The notes under the pieces were generated by a model, which did not search any database, was not told the origin of the DNA, and was given only the letters and a program-made list of their open reading frames with translations. This document shows positions 9,318 to 17,068 of a stretch of DNA of 64,000 nt, one piece after another. Position 1 is the first letter of the stretch; the number at the start of each line of letters is the position of its first letter. This DNA comes from Nostoc sp. 'Lobaria pulmonaria (5183) cyanobiont' (GTDB lineage Bacteria > Cyanobacteriota > Cyanobacteriia > Cyanobacteriales > Nostocaceae): the NCBI RefSeq assembly GCF_002949795.1, contig NZ_CP026692.1:1423501-1487500 (forward strand), read 5' to 3'. Position numbers and translations under genes: made by a program.

Positions 9318-10232
9318 TCAATTGGTTATACTATCTTGCTTATGCGATCGCGTATTGGGAATCAAAGTAATTAAATCGTCAATATTACGCTTCATTGTCT
9401 CGCAAATTGCATCTAATGGTAAATCATTAGCGTCATAACCAAAGGGGTTTTCTATCTCTAAGCCAATGGCTTCAATGCCAAAGACAGTGAACCCAACCAA
9501 AGCAGAAATTAAACCTGTCCACCAACCAAGTTGTTCTACTATTTGAAATGGTAGCAGAAAGCAATATAGTATTAGCAATTGCTTCAAATGAATAGCATAA
9601 GCAAGCGGCATAGGCGTTTTTAAAATACGTTCGCAAGCACCTAAATTATCCACAAGATTATTCAATAATTCTTGCATAGATGTTAGTTGGTAGCTATTAA
9701 GGCAATTACGATTATACTGTTCCTGTAAATAATCTCCTATCCAAAAGGCAACCTCTATGGGGGGATTATTCATAATCTTCAGTTTTATATACTTAGTAGA
9801 TGGCATTAAATCTTCTAACTCGCTATTGACAGTTTCTCCTCGTAAATGTAATTTAGTTGTTACAGCAAAAGCTGCTAATAAGTTTAATGCTGTAATTTTC
9901 TTGTCTTTATCTTCTGGTGAAATTTCATCAACTGATACCCAAATTTGCCGCGCTAGATTTCGGACGTTATTTACTATAGATCCCCAGCATTTTCTCCCTT
10001 CCCAAAATCGCTCATAAGCAGTATTTGTACGAAAGACAAGTAACAAACCTAAAACAATACTAGGAATAACACTTCCTAAAATAGGTTGGGATACAGGTTT
10101 GTCAAAATGGTAAAGCAGAGAAATTAAAAATCCGAAAGCTCCACACCATAAAATATGTTTGAAAATTGCTTTCGTCACTGAACCTTTAAATTGTAGTGCT
10201 CTGCGTAACAATTTGATTTTTTCGGTTATCAT
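9318..10232 (-). CDS. Bestrophin-family anion channel (UPF0187)
   Basis: A 304-residue protein of the bacterial bestrophin/YneE family, pentameric anion channels of the membrane. Signs are the N-terminal hydrophobic helices around residues 28-65 (ILWCGAFGFLISLLYHF, IPSIVLGLLLVFRTNTAYERFWEGR), where RTNxAYxRFWEGR is a family signature, followed by WGSIVNNVRNLARQ. Two further hydrophobic stretches lie near residues 210-255. The protein ends in a polar tail. Some cyanobacterial and algal bestrophins help carbon concentration by moving bicarbonate; whether this one does is unknown. It is a single gene converging on the M28 peptidase. Confidence 0.88.
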   Translation of the reverse strand: MITEKIKLLRRALQFKGSVTKAIFKHILWCGAFGFLISLLYHFDKPVSQPILGSVIPSIVLGLLLVFRTNTAYERFWEGRKCWGSIVNNVRNLARQIWVSVDEISPEDKDKKITALNLLAAFAVTTKLHLRGETVNSELEDLMPSTKYIKLKIMNNPPIEVAFWIGDYLQEQYNRNCLNSYQLTSMQELLNNLVDNLGACERILKTPMPLAYAIHLKQLLILYCFLLPFQIVEQLGWWTGLISALVGFTVFGIEAIGLEIENPFGYDANDLPLDAICETMKRNIDDLITLIPNTRSHKQDSITN

Positions 10233-10686
10233 GTATTCACCATAATAAAATATTTATTGAACCGATATATTCAGCATTTTTTAACTTAAAAATAATCATT
10301 ATAAAAGTAGCATAATTAGTAAATAGATACTTAAAAATCTCTTATTGCTAAGAACATAATATACTGGCGACTATGTATTTTATTCTAATTTCTGTTATAC
10401 ATTTTAAAGTCCGGTTAAATACTTATTATTAGGACTGACGCAAACATTATATAAAAGTCAAAAGTAATACTAAGGCTGGGTACAACTAAGCGAAAATTGT
10501 AAAGAAATGTAAATATTTTCCAGTGGCAGCATAAATTCCGCATTTTATCCCGATAAATCTATAGAAGAAAAGGTATATTCCTATCGATAATGTTCATACA
10601 ACATTAGTCGGTATCATGTACCCGAGTAAATCAAGAAGTTCTAGCCTGTAAAAATCCTGCCCTGTAAATTAAATGTTAGACATAAC
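10233..10686. other. AT-rich intergenic region
   Basis: These 454 bp, between two minus-strand genes, are strongly AT-rich and serve as the bestrophin upstream region. At about 10432-10447 there is TAGGACTGACGCAAA, resembling one end of the 118-bp element at 2311-2428, but no matching second end was found. Nothing else was recognised. Confidence 0.35.
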
Positions 10687-11094
10687 TTATTTGGTTATGT
10701 CTTTTTTCTTGTCGTTAGTCTCGAAACGTTGAATTTCAATCAAATAACCATCAGGATCGCGGAAAAAGCAATGATAAATGTTGTACTTTTCATTTAGTGT
10801 CGGTGGCTTTTTAAATTCGACGCCACGTTCTTTGAGATATTTAAACCATTCATCCACCTGCTGTGTTACTAGGGTAAAAATAATACTTGATTGCTTGTCG
10901 GTTGGAGGAGCCGATGTTTCGCTTGCTTGGCACAATCCTAAGTATCCAGAACCACTAACAGTATAAATTCGACAGGTTACTTGGTCAAGCCACAACTCAA
11001 AACCTAGCTTTTGTTCGTAGAATTCTGTAGCTGCATTGAGATTATGGGTGTAAACGAAGGTAATTTGCTGGTCTATTTGCGGATGAGTAGACAT
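10687..11094 (-). CDS. VOC-family (glyoxalase/bleomycin-resistance fold) protein
   Basis: A 135-residue single-domain vicinal-oxygen-chelate protein. It shows the paired beta-alpha-beta-beta-beta pattern: TFVYTHNLNAATEFYEQKLGFEL at the N terminus and the closing YHCFFRDPDGYLIEIQRFE, where the final Glu is a typical metal ligand. The substrate cannot be told; relatives include glyoxalases, dioxygenases and antibiotic-binding proteins. An upstream in-frame ATG at 11139 would add 15 residues. That extra part lies inside a sequence block repeated non-coding at 11433, so the ATG at 11094 (MSTHPQIDQ) is preferred. It is transcribed away from the candidate small RNA at 11101-11212. Confidence 0.8.
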   Translation of the reverse strand: MSTHPQIDQQITFVYTHNLNAATEFYEQKLGFELWLDQVTCRIYTVSGSGYLGLCQASETSAPPTDKQSSIIFTLVTQQVDEWFKYLKERGVEFKKPPTLNEKYNIYHCFFRDPDGYLIEIQRFETNDKKKDITK

Positions 11095-11100
11095 AAAACA

Positions 11101-11212
11101 CATTTGAGTATATACCCTAACGACATTGGGCGATCGCATAGGTAAAAATTAATTGATGTTAGAAACCTGTTACTGCTCCAGAATGCCTTAAGTGCATCTG
11201 GAGTTTCTTTTT
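11101..11212 (+). ncRNA. Candidate small RNA, copy 1
   Basis: The block starts CATTTGAGTATATACCCT, where TATATA at 11109-11114 could serve as a -10 box, and ends in a strong intrinsic terminator at 11176-11212. The same architecture recurs at 11433-11544 with similar spacing (75 versus 78 nt from block start to terminator) and a matching stem (CTCCAGA/TCTGGAG). No open frame of note lies between. A transcript of about 95 nt starting near 11118 is predicted. No known RNA family was recognised. Confidence 0.5.
11176..11212 (+). terminator. Intrinsic terminator of candidate small RNA 1
   Basis: The stem CTCCAG/CTGGAG is extended by ATGC/GCAT across a bulged A, the loop is CTTAAGT, and the T-rich tail is TTTCTTTTT. 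Confidence 0.8.
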
Positions 11213-11343
11213 GGAATAAAGCCATAAAAGTTTTCCCAATCATTCTAATATGGCAAAACATGGCTGAATAAGGATGCATACTGAATTATCTATATTTAAC
11301 ACGGGCATCACTTATTGATGTACCCCTCCTATCAAACAACTCT

Positions 11344-11380
11344 CGCAAAACAGCCTTAGTTTGTCTGGGGCTGTTTTGCG
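11344..11380. other. 12-bp perfect hairpin between the two candidate RNAs
   Basis: CGCAAAACAGCC (11344-11355) pairs perfectly with GGCTGTTTTGCG (11369-11380) around a 13-nt loop. There is no T-run after it on either strand, so it is not a classic terminator. It may be part of a transcript or a protein-binding site. Confidence 0.6.
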
Positions 11381-11432
11381 TTACTTCCAATACAGAAGGA
11401 GTGTAACGAGAATCCTCAAACACTTTTATCTA

Positions 11433-11544
11433 CATTTGAGTGTATACCCTGATGACGTAGGATTTTCTCAGGGTGAAAATTTGGTATAGGTAAATGCGTA
11501 TCTTTCCTGACTCCAGATTTGCCACAAACATTTCTGGAGTTTTT
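11433..11544 (+). ncRNA. Candidate small RNA, copy 2
   Basis: A diverged second copy of the 11101-11212 unit. It opens CATTTGAGTGTATACCCT, with GTATAC as the -10-like core, and closes with CTCCAGA (11511-11517), TCTGGAG (11533-11539) and TTTTT. The middle is poorly conserved apart from 'GTATAGGTAAA'-like sequence corresponding to 'GCATAGGTAAA' in copy 1. Conserved start and end with a drifting interior is what one expects of paralogous small RNAs. It lies about 330 bp downstream of copy 1 in the same orientation. Confidence 0.5.
11511..11544 (+). terminator. Intrinsic terminator of candidate small RNA 2
   Basis: The 7-bp stem CTCCAGA/TCTGGAG encloses a 15-nt loop and is followed directly by five T residues. 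Confidence 0.75.
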
Positions 11545-11812
11545 ATCAATACTGGAGTTTGAAATTAGCAATCTAGTCTAGACTCTAGTGAATATTTTAT
11601 TTTGATTATCAATACGTATGTTATAGCTGTGCAGTAAAATAAATATAAATTAGGAATTCTTATAAAAATTACTGAGAAAGTATGGAGGAAGTTGCTGCTG
11701 CTATTGCTGCCGTAGTTGAGTATTATTAGTGATTTATATAATTCATTTGTTAACGTGCATATTAAAACTATAGGGTGCGTCAACATAATGTAACGCACCT
11801 TGAATTACCTTA

Positions 11813-12583
11813 CTATTTTTTGTTTTTTTTCCCGAAGTGATAGACTCCTAAAGCAACCCCTATTCCTAATACAGCAGGAGCAGCAACGCCAACAGCAATA
11901 GCAGCACCTCCTCCTACCATAGCAGCAGCAGGGCCTCCGGCCAATCCTCCAGCTATTGCTCCGATTTTTCCTGCATCTCTACCATTTTTTCTAGCTTCAC
12001 GTTCATGTTCAGATAAGTTTTCATCATCTTCTAAAACTTTACTAACTACCAAATCAGTCGCTACACCACTTACTAAACCTCCTACACCTGCTATACCCCC
12101 TGCAACACGACCAGCAACCGTAGGAGCTTGTTTAATTCCTACATTTATTAAAACTTTTGATATCGGGTTTATAGAGTTCTTTGCAGTTTCCACTGCTGCC
12201 TTAATTGCAACCTTTGTACCAAAACTAATAGCACCCCCAGCCACTACACCTCCTCCAACGGCTGCAACCTTATTCACTTGGTCACTTTTATGCTTCCCTG
12301 TTTTGCAATAAAAGGCAAAATGCTCACAGTTGTTAGAAGCAGGACAATATTTGTCCTCACGTAATCTGGTTTTTGCCCTTTGGACTATAATTTCATCTGC
12401 ATCACACTTTCCATATTCCTTTATATGAATTGTCTTCCCTTCGGCAAATGCATTCTTAGAAACTAAACAAATTCTTTGCCCATCATAATGAATGACAGTT
12501 CCATCACCACAATCAATTCCATGATGAGTAAAAGGATTGCCATTAGTCCAAAGACTGACGTAGATATGATCCCCGTTAGCCAT
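11813..12583 (-). CDS. LRAT-domain (NlpC/P60-superfamily) protein with glycine-rich tail
   Basis: A 256-residue protein with an N-terminal lecithin:retinol acyltransferase-like domain (about 1-95). The catalytic set is visible: His21 in THHGIDCG, His32 in VIHYDG and Cys86 in the hallmark NNCEHF. LRAT-like enzymes are cysteine acyltransferases or phospholipases acting on membrane lipids. The rest (about 105-256) is Gly/Ala/Val-rich with several hydrophobic stretches (KVAAVGGGVVAGGAISFG; IGAIAGGLAGGPAAAMVGGG), resembling membrane-inserting glycine-zipper segments. The start ATG at 12583 has GAGGT just upstream. The substrate and biological role are unknown. It is a single gene. Confidence 0.85.
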   Translation of the reverse strand: MANGDHIYVSLWTNGNPFTHHGIDCGDGTVIHYDGQRICLVSKNAFAEGKTIHIKEYGKCDADEIIVQRAKTRLREDKYCPASNNCEHFAFYCKTGKHKSDQVNKVAAVGGGVVAGGAISFGTKVAIKAAVETAKNSINPISKVLINVGIKQAPTVAGRVAGGIAGVGGLVSGVATDLVVSKVLEDDENLSEHEREARKNGRDAGKIGAIAGGLAGGPAAAMVGGGAAIAVGVAAPAVLGIGVALGVYHFGKKNKK

Positions 12584-12971
12584 GATTTACCTCTTCTATT
12601 GGATTACATTCTTTGTAATCCTTTAGATACAGATTATGAGGGTAAGAATTTATTTGTCAGTAGTAAAAGCCGTAAAAATTTCCGATAAAGTTATATCAAA
12701 ATATTCAAGTATATAGTTCTAAGTACTAGAATTTTACCTAAGTAAGTTTTGGCTTATATCAAGACAAAAACATGAAACTTTATAGAAGAAATTGCAAAAT
12801 ATGAAGTTAATAAAAAGCGCCAATGCATCTATCCTTATTGATTCAACTCAGAGGCAAAATAGTTAAGTGATCGCACCTATCCTTATTGATTCGACTCAGA
12901 GGGAAAATAGTTAAGCGATCGCACTTCCGATTTGGACTAAATCAAAGTGCAACCGCACTAAATATAAATGT
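12584..12971. other. Intergenic region with a 48-bp tandem repeat
   Basis: Apart from the LRAT gene leader, the region holds two adjacent 48-bp copies at 12829-12876 and 12877-12924. No RNA gene or coding remnant was recognised in the AT-rich remainder. Confidence 0.6.
12829..12924. repeat. Two tandem 48-bp direct repeats
   Basis: Each unit begins CTATCCTTATTGATTC and ends GATCGCAC. The two copies differ at three positions (A/G, C/G and T/C). The second copy carries a complete HIP1-type GCGATCGC where the first has GTGATCGC. Confidence 0.9.
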
Positions 12972-13796
12972 TTATTTCGTTGTATATGTCACAAAAATAT
13001 CCTTTTTCATTTCAACTTCTGCCGGTGCATCTGGATTATAAACTGGTGATAATAAAAAGCTAGCAAATGACGGTAAAGGAACTCCAGTTTTAGAACTACA
13101 TGAGGGATAAAATAATGTGTAAAATGGCTCGGCTACAGAAGGAGTACTAAGTTTAACTTCCATCGCAGTTGCTAAAGCCTGAGCGCGGCTTTGAGCATCT
13201 TTCATCGCTGATTGATAAACTGAACTTTGCAAAGCCTGACAGTCATTTACTGCATATTCAACACCCACACTTTTGACAGAAAGGTTTTCAATTTGGCTCG
13301 TGGACTTGTTCGCTGTACCAACAATTTCCTGGACGCGATCGCGCGTTGGTTTTTCTAGTCTCACTAATATCTTGGCGTTATTTTCACTGGAATTAGGGTT
13401 AATTTGCACTTGAATTTTATCAGCACTAATTCCTTTGGCAACCAGGCTATTAACTACAGGCTGAAGAGTTGCTTTAGTTAGGGATTTTTTGCTTGGTAAA
13501 GGTTCTGCTGCTGTTTTGTAATTAAAAAGTAGAGTCGGTGAGGATATGCGGCGGGTTTGGGGTAGAGATGATGGTTGCGTTTGTAACTCATCATTGCTAC
13601 CTCCGCTACTGAATACCAATTCAATATCCGCTGTATCTGCTGGCACTCTCACTACGCCTTGACCGATTACCATTAATGAATGGCGATCGCTTGCTGGTGG
13701 GTAAAATAATTGGGCGTTAGTGACTTTAGGTGTTAATGTCCCTATCCCAACAGTCACAGTAATACTTAGCAGCATTAAAGCAGTTATTTTTCTCAT
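12972..13796 (-). CDS. SIMPL-domain (DUF541) secreted protein
   Basis: A protein of about 274 residues of the SIMPL/DUF541 family, related to periplasmic BP26/OMP28 antigens and E. coli YggE. The N terminus MRKITALMLLSITVTVGIGTL is a signal peptide, with a likely cleavage after VTNA. The mature part begins with the typical opening strand LMVIGQGVVRVPADTADIELVF and includes the helix SRAQALATAMEVKLS. A TTG-started extension to 13832 would add 12 residues before the signal peptide; the ATG at 13796 is preferred for that reason. SIMPL proteins form oligomeric rings linked to envelope stress; the role here is inferred. It is a single gene. Confidence 0.82.
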   Translation of the reverse strand: MRKITALMLLSITVTVGIGTLTPKVTNAQLFYPPASDRHSLMVIGQGVVRVPADTADIELVFSSGGSNDELQTQPSSLPQTRRISSPTLLFNYKTAAEPLPSKKSLTKATLQPVVNSLVAKGISADKIQVQINPNSSENNAKILVRLEKPTRDRVQEIVGTANKSTSQIENLSVKSVGVEYAVNDCQALQSSVYQSAMKDAQSRAQALATAMEVKLSTPSVAEPFYTLFYPSCSSKTGVPLPSFASFLLSPVYNPDAPAEVEMKKDIFVTYTTK

Positions 13797-14121
13797 ATCC
13801 TGGGAATGTCCTTTGAACTTAGTAATTGTCAAAGTTTACACCTCAAGAGGAATATACTGAATCCTTTATCCAAATAATTGACTAAAAAAGGTACTGGGGA
13901 TTAGAAATTGGAGATTGGGGACTGGGGAAGAATTATTCTAATCCTCATCCCTAATTCTACGTATAGTGCCAACCATCAAAGAAGAGTTGCACTTTGACAA
14001 AAGATATCGAACCAATCCCATGTCTTTTACACTTACTTTAGTCGTGGGATTGGCTCAATATTCAAAATTTAACTGTGGACATAATTATATTTCAGCAGAG
14101 AGCCAAATCTTATTAGAACTA
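13797..14121. other. Intergenic region with repeat sequence
   Basis: The region contains a GGGGATTAGAAATTGGAGATTGGGGA-type low-complexity repeat facing ATTCTAATCCTCATCCC (about 13895-13955), one of the dispersed family also found inside genes elsewhere in this window. A 9-bp inverted repeat, CCAATCCCA/TGGGATTGG, lies at about 14012-14054. Nothing else was recognised. Confidence 0.5.
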
Positions 14122-14496
14122 TTAACCAAACCAGTGGGAAGGTTCACAAGTTGGTTCAACTGTTTCACAAACACGATGGCTAATCCAATCTGACTTTTCT
14201 TGAACGATTAGACAAATGCCTTGGTGAATCAAATTCTGTAAATGTAGCTGCTGCTCTAAGGGTTTACGAGGCAATTTGTAATAAGCCAAGCTTCTTTGTT
14301 CAGCCTCCGGTGGAATCTGTTCGTCAGACATGACGCTGTAAAAGGAGGGAATGCGGTTGAGGACGAAAGTAATTAGCTCTTGGCGTAAATCAGGAATCGC
14401 AAAGGCTTGTTGATATGGATCGGATGGATATGTATTCAAAATACTTTCAATTTCTTCCACTATTGACTGTTGTGTTAAATTGACTACCGTTTTCAT
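14122..14496 (-). CDS. ComFB-like protein (late competence family)
   Basis: A 124-residue protein resembling the ComFB family. It has an N-terminal VNLTQQSIVEEIESIL helix and then the signature-like LITFVLNRIPSFYSVM, comparable to the family's 'ALNRLPPxY'. Canonical zinc-type cysteines between these motifs are missing, so this is a divergent member. Recent work on other cyanobacteria links ComFB proteins to cyclic-di-nucleotide sensing, but residues here are too diverged to assume that. The start ATG at 14496 follows AAGGG at suitable spacing; an earlier ATG at 14574 lacks a site. It ends with a short Cys-containing tail (CETVEPTCEPSHW). Confidence 0.6.
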   Translation of the reverse strand: MKTVVNLTQQSIVEEIESILNTYPSDPYQQAFAIPDLRQELITFVLNRIPSFYSVMSDEQIPPEAEQRSLAYYKLPRKPLEQQLHLQNLIHQGICLIVQEKSDWISHRVCETVEPTCEPSHWFG

Positions 14497-15002
14497 GGTT
14501 TTAAACCCTTTTTTAATCAAGTCAATGCTTGGTTGAGAAAATAACTTTTTTAGATGGCCATGTCCTGATGACAACCAGTCAAATTACTTTTAACTGATAG
14601 ATGCAATCAACCCTGAAACTAGCCTCTTATCTTGGTACAATATCAGACATTTGGCTTTGCTTATTTTAGTTAAACTTTATACTGTTTTACAGTATCACTT
14701 ATTAAAATAGCGTCCAACAATCTGGTAAACTACCGACATTTTATATTTATAATCTTAATGATTTCAAATTTCTGCCAAAAAGGCAGAAATCTACATAAAA
14801 CGCAGTATCAAAGCTAGGGGATCAAGGTTAACAGTAATAAACTAACTTGAATTAGGAACAAGTTTTGAATGAAGTTAAGCTTTTTGAGTAATTGACATCA
14901 CTTTTTAGGCTTGAGGCAAAATTTGCTATTTCATCTAAAAAACTTATTTGTTGCACTTTGATTTAGTCAGTCAGAAAAGTGACGACTCACTATAGTGCAG
15001 AA
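14497..15002. other. Intergenic region with a perfect 9-bp hairpin
   Basis: About 500 bp of AT-rich sequence. ATTTCTGCC (14768-14776) and GGCAGAAAT (14782-14790) form a perfect hairpin with an AAAAA loop. The tails on both strands lack a T-run, so terminator function is weak. Nothing coding was recognised. Confidence 0.5.
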
Positions 15003-16091
15003 TCAGTCTAGCGACAGATGAAATGAACGAGCAAAAACGTTTAAAAAGTTCACATTATCGAAAGAAAGATGACACAACTGATTGTTAATTTCATCAGCCG
15101 CAGCTAATCCAGAAAGCATCGCACCTTCTACAAGATTGCCGCCACACCAATCACCACAGCAAACTAAAGGTAAGGCAGTTCCAGCAGACAAAAAAGCTTC
15201 GTGCCAAGGACGGCTAGGAAAGGCATAACGCCAACGATGTACTTGCATCCATTCGGGAGTATTCAGCCAAGGAAGGGACAAAGATTCAGCTGCTCGTTGC
15301 AACATATATTGTCCGACAGGTTGTAAATCCTGTGATTCGAGATGACGTTGGGCAAAATCAGCGCTACTTTGCACCACAAAATGTGGTTGTTGAGGGTTAG
15401 GACGCTTGCTACTGTCTAAACCAATCCATGCTAAATCAGCATCATCCACAAAAGTTAGGGCTTTCCACTGAGGAAGGGGTTGAGATGTAGAAGGATATCC
15501 AGCGATCGCACTAATCGAAGGATAAAATTCTACAGAACGCAAGTTATCAAGAAAAACTGCATCCAATACACTCTCACCCAAAGGTTCCAATAACATCACA
15601 GCTTGAGGTGCAGGAATAGCGACAACTATAGCTTTTGCAGTTAATTCTTCCTTACTAGATTCCAGAGTCAGACGCCAGCTATTTTCGGTAGTTGGAGTAA
15701 TAGAGATGACACGCTGATTCAGTAATATTTCTAAACCTGGGGTGAGGGATTTAGCGATCGCACTCATTCCCCCAGGCGCAACATAACGCGGACTGCGGTT
15801 ATTGGGTTCAGATAAAGGAACACCTGTTGTGAGTTCGTAAACCTCATCTGTCCAAACTTCGAGTATATGGCGCGATCGCAATATCTCCACAAAACGTTCC
15901 AATAATTCACCCTTTGGCTTCAGGTAACAAGCCCCATGATCTGCCAAAGTTCCATGCAAGCGGCGTGTAGCTAGTCTCCCTCCCAAACCACGCGACTTTT
16001 CCACCACTACCACCGAATATCCAGCTTGACTTAACTGCTGGGCGCAGACTAAACCGGCAATTCCGGCACCAATCACTGCAATATCAGTCAT
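15003..16091 (-). CDS. Renalase-like FAD-dependent amine oxidoreductase
   Basis: A 362-residue flavoprotein. The Rossmann FAD motif GAGIAG lies at residues 8-13, with the acidic strand end VVVEKSRGLGGRLATRR at about 31-44, the GGR(L)xTRR form seen in renalases and related amine oxidases. The C-terminal FAD-contact segment is VCCGDWCGGNLVEGAMLSG. The length fits renalase-type enzymes of about 340 residues. Renalases oxidise abnormal isomers of NAD(P)H; whether this protein does so is inference. The start ATG at 16091 has AGGGAC about 12 nt upstream. It is divergent from the YaaW-like gene. Confidence 0.8.
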   Translation of the reverse strand: MTDIAVIGAGIAGLVCAQQLSQAGYSVVVVEKSRGLGGRLATRRLHGTLADHGACYLKPKGELLERFVEILRSRHILEVWTDEVYELTTGVPLSEPNNRSPRYVAPGGMSAIAKSLTPGLEILLNQRVISITPTTENSWRLTLESSKEELTAKAIVVAIPAPQAVMLLEPLGESVLDAVFLDNLRSVEFYPSISAIAGYPSTSQPLPQWKALTFVDDADLAWIGLDSSKRPNPQQPHFVVQSSADFAQRHLESQDLQPVGQYMLQRAAESLSLPWLNTPEWMQVHRWRYAFPSRPWHEAFLSAGTALPLVCCGDWCGGNLVEGAMLSGLAAADEINNQLCHLSFDNVNFLNVFARSFHLSLD

Positions 16092-16225
16092 GAGTCAATA
16101 GTCCCTAGTTAATTATTGGTCATTAGTTATTGGTTATTATCAAAGGACAAAATTACTACTAATGACTGCTGAAAGCTAATAGTAGAATAAGGTACAGAAA
16201 GCTGCACGGAAGGGAGGAAGGGAAA

Positions 16226-17068
16226 TTGGATGAAATGAGGGCGGCGCTAGAGTTAGCGACCGAAGAAGAGTTGCAAGACTTAACGGCAATTCTATTTAGT
16301 CGTAAGTTCAATCCCTTAGACTATGTACACACACCCGAACCCATCGAAGTACAAAGCCAAGACCGCAAAGCTTGGTTAGATGCACTAGAGGGCCGCTTTC
16401 GTTTTTTGGCGGCAGATGGGATGACAGTATTACGGGGACGCACAAGCCAGGTAACTTACCGACAAGCGTTAGTTCAAGTATGTAAGTATCTAAAAATTCC
16501 CTATTCTCATCAGCTGGCAACCATTGATTTAGAAGCAGAAGTATTTTTGCATCTGTTAGGACAGGTGTGGAAAAAATTGCCGGAACAGGAAAAGCAAAAA
16601 TTGACTATACAGGTGCAGCGTCAGCTGCTGAAATCAGAACTAAAACAACCCCTACCACTTTTATTGCAACGCGATCCCTTAGGATTACTTTTTAAAGGCG
16701 GTAGTGCGCTGGCAGTTACTTCTCTTCTCCAGCCACTTGTACTTAAGCAAATTGCCCGTCAATTTGCCATCCACTTTGCTACTTATGAAGTAGCCAAACA
16801 AGCGGCAATTACAGGCTCAGAAGCAGCTGCAACCCAATTTCAAAGTTATGTAACGATGCAAATGGCGCAACGGAGTATGACAGTCAGTGCAGCTCGTTAT
16901 GGGGTAGCCCGCACGATGTTTGCCGCGATCGGCCCAATGATGTGGACTTGGTTTTTTGCGGATTTAGGCTGGAGAGCGATCGCTACTAACTATGGTCGAA
17001 TCATTCCCACAATCTTCGCCTTAGCTCAAATTCGCCTCACTCGTGAGGAATGTTGGGAGCCAGCTTGA
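16226..17068 (+). CDS. YaaW family (UPF0174) protein
   Basis: A 280-residue protein. The middle (TYRQALVQVCKYLKIPY, then EVFLHLLGQVWKKLPEQEKQ) matches the YaaW/UPF0174 pattern, in which a short helical domain precedes a hydrophobic C-terminal half. The C-terminal half (about 155-270) is hydrophobic and Ala-rich, probably membrane-associated. The function is unknown in all species. The start is ambiguous: TTG at 16226 is 7 nt from GGAGG, and ATG at 16235 lies 9 nt further on. Its 3' end overlaps the O-antigen-ligase-like gene by 19 nt, so the two are probably translationally coupled. Confidence 0.75.
   Translation: MDEMRAALELATEEELQDLTAILFSRKFNPLDYVHTPEPIEVQSQDRKAWLDALEGRFRFLAADGMTVLRGRTSQVTYRQALVQVCKYLKIPYSHQLATIDLEAEVFLHLLGQVWKKLPEQEKQKLTIQVQRQLLKSELKQPLPLLLQRDPLGLLFKGGSALAVTSLLQPLVLKQIARQFAIHFATYEVAKQAAITGSEAAATQFQSYVTMQMAQRSMTVSAARYGVARTMFAAIGPMMWTWFFADLGWRAIATNYGRIIPTIFALAQIRLTREECWEPA

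Noticed and set aside
9205-9438. A 77-codon frame overlapping the end of the M28 gene
   Set aside because: It overlaps the 3' end of the bestrophin gene on the other strand, has no ribosome site and is a Leu/Ile-rich AT product.
11073-11279. A 68-codon minus-strand frame across the small-RNA copy 1
   Set aside because: It crosses the terminator hairpin and the repeated block. The translated 'KKETPDALK'-type part comes from the hairpin.
11565-11798. A 77-codon minus-strand frame
   Set aside because: AT-rich and Ile/Tyr/Ser-rich, with no site and no family. On the other strand the 15-codon MEEVAAAIAAVVEYY at about 11682 was also noticed, but is too short to support.
13966-14193. A 75-codon plus-strand frame
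   Set aside because: It overlaps the ComFB-like gene antisense and contains a 9-bp inverted repeat. No protein-like conservation is visible.
14768-14790. Hairpin ATTTCTGCC/GGCAGAAAT as a terminator
   Set aside because: There is no T-run after either arm and no gene ends close enough; kept only as a structural note.
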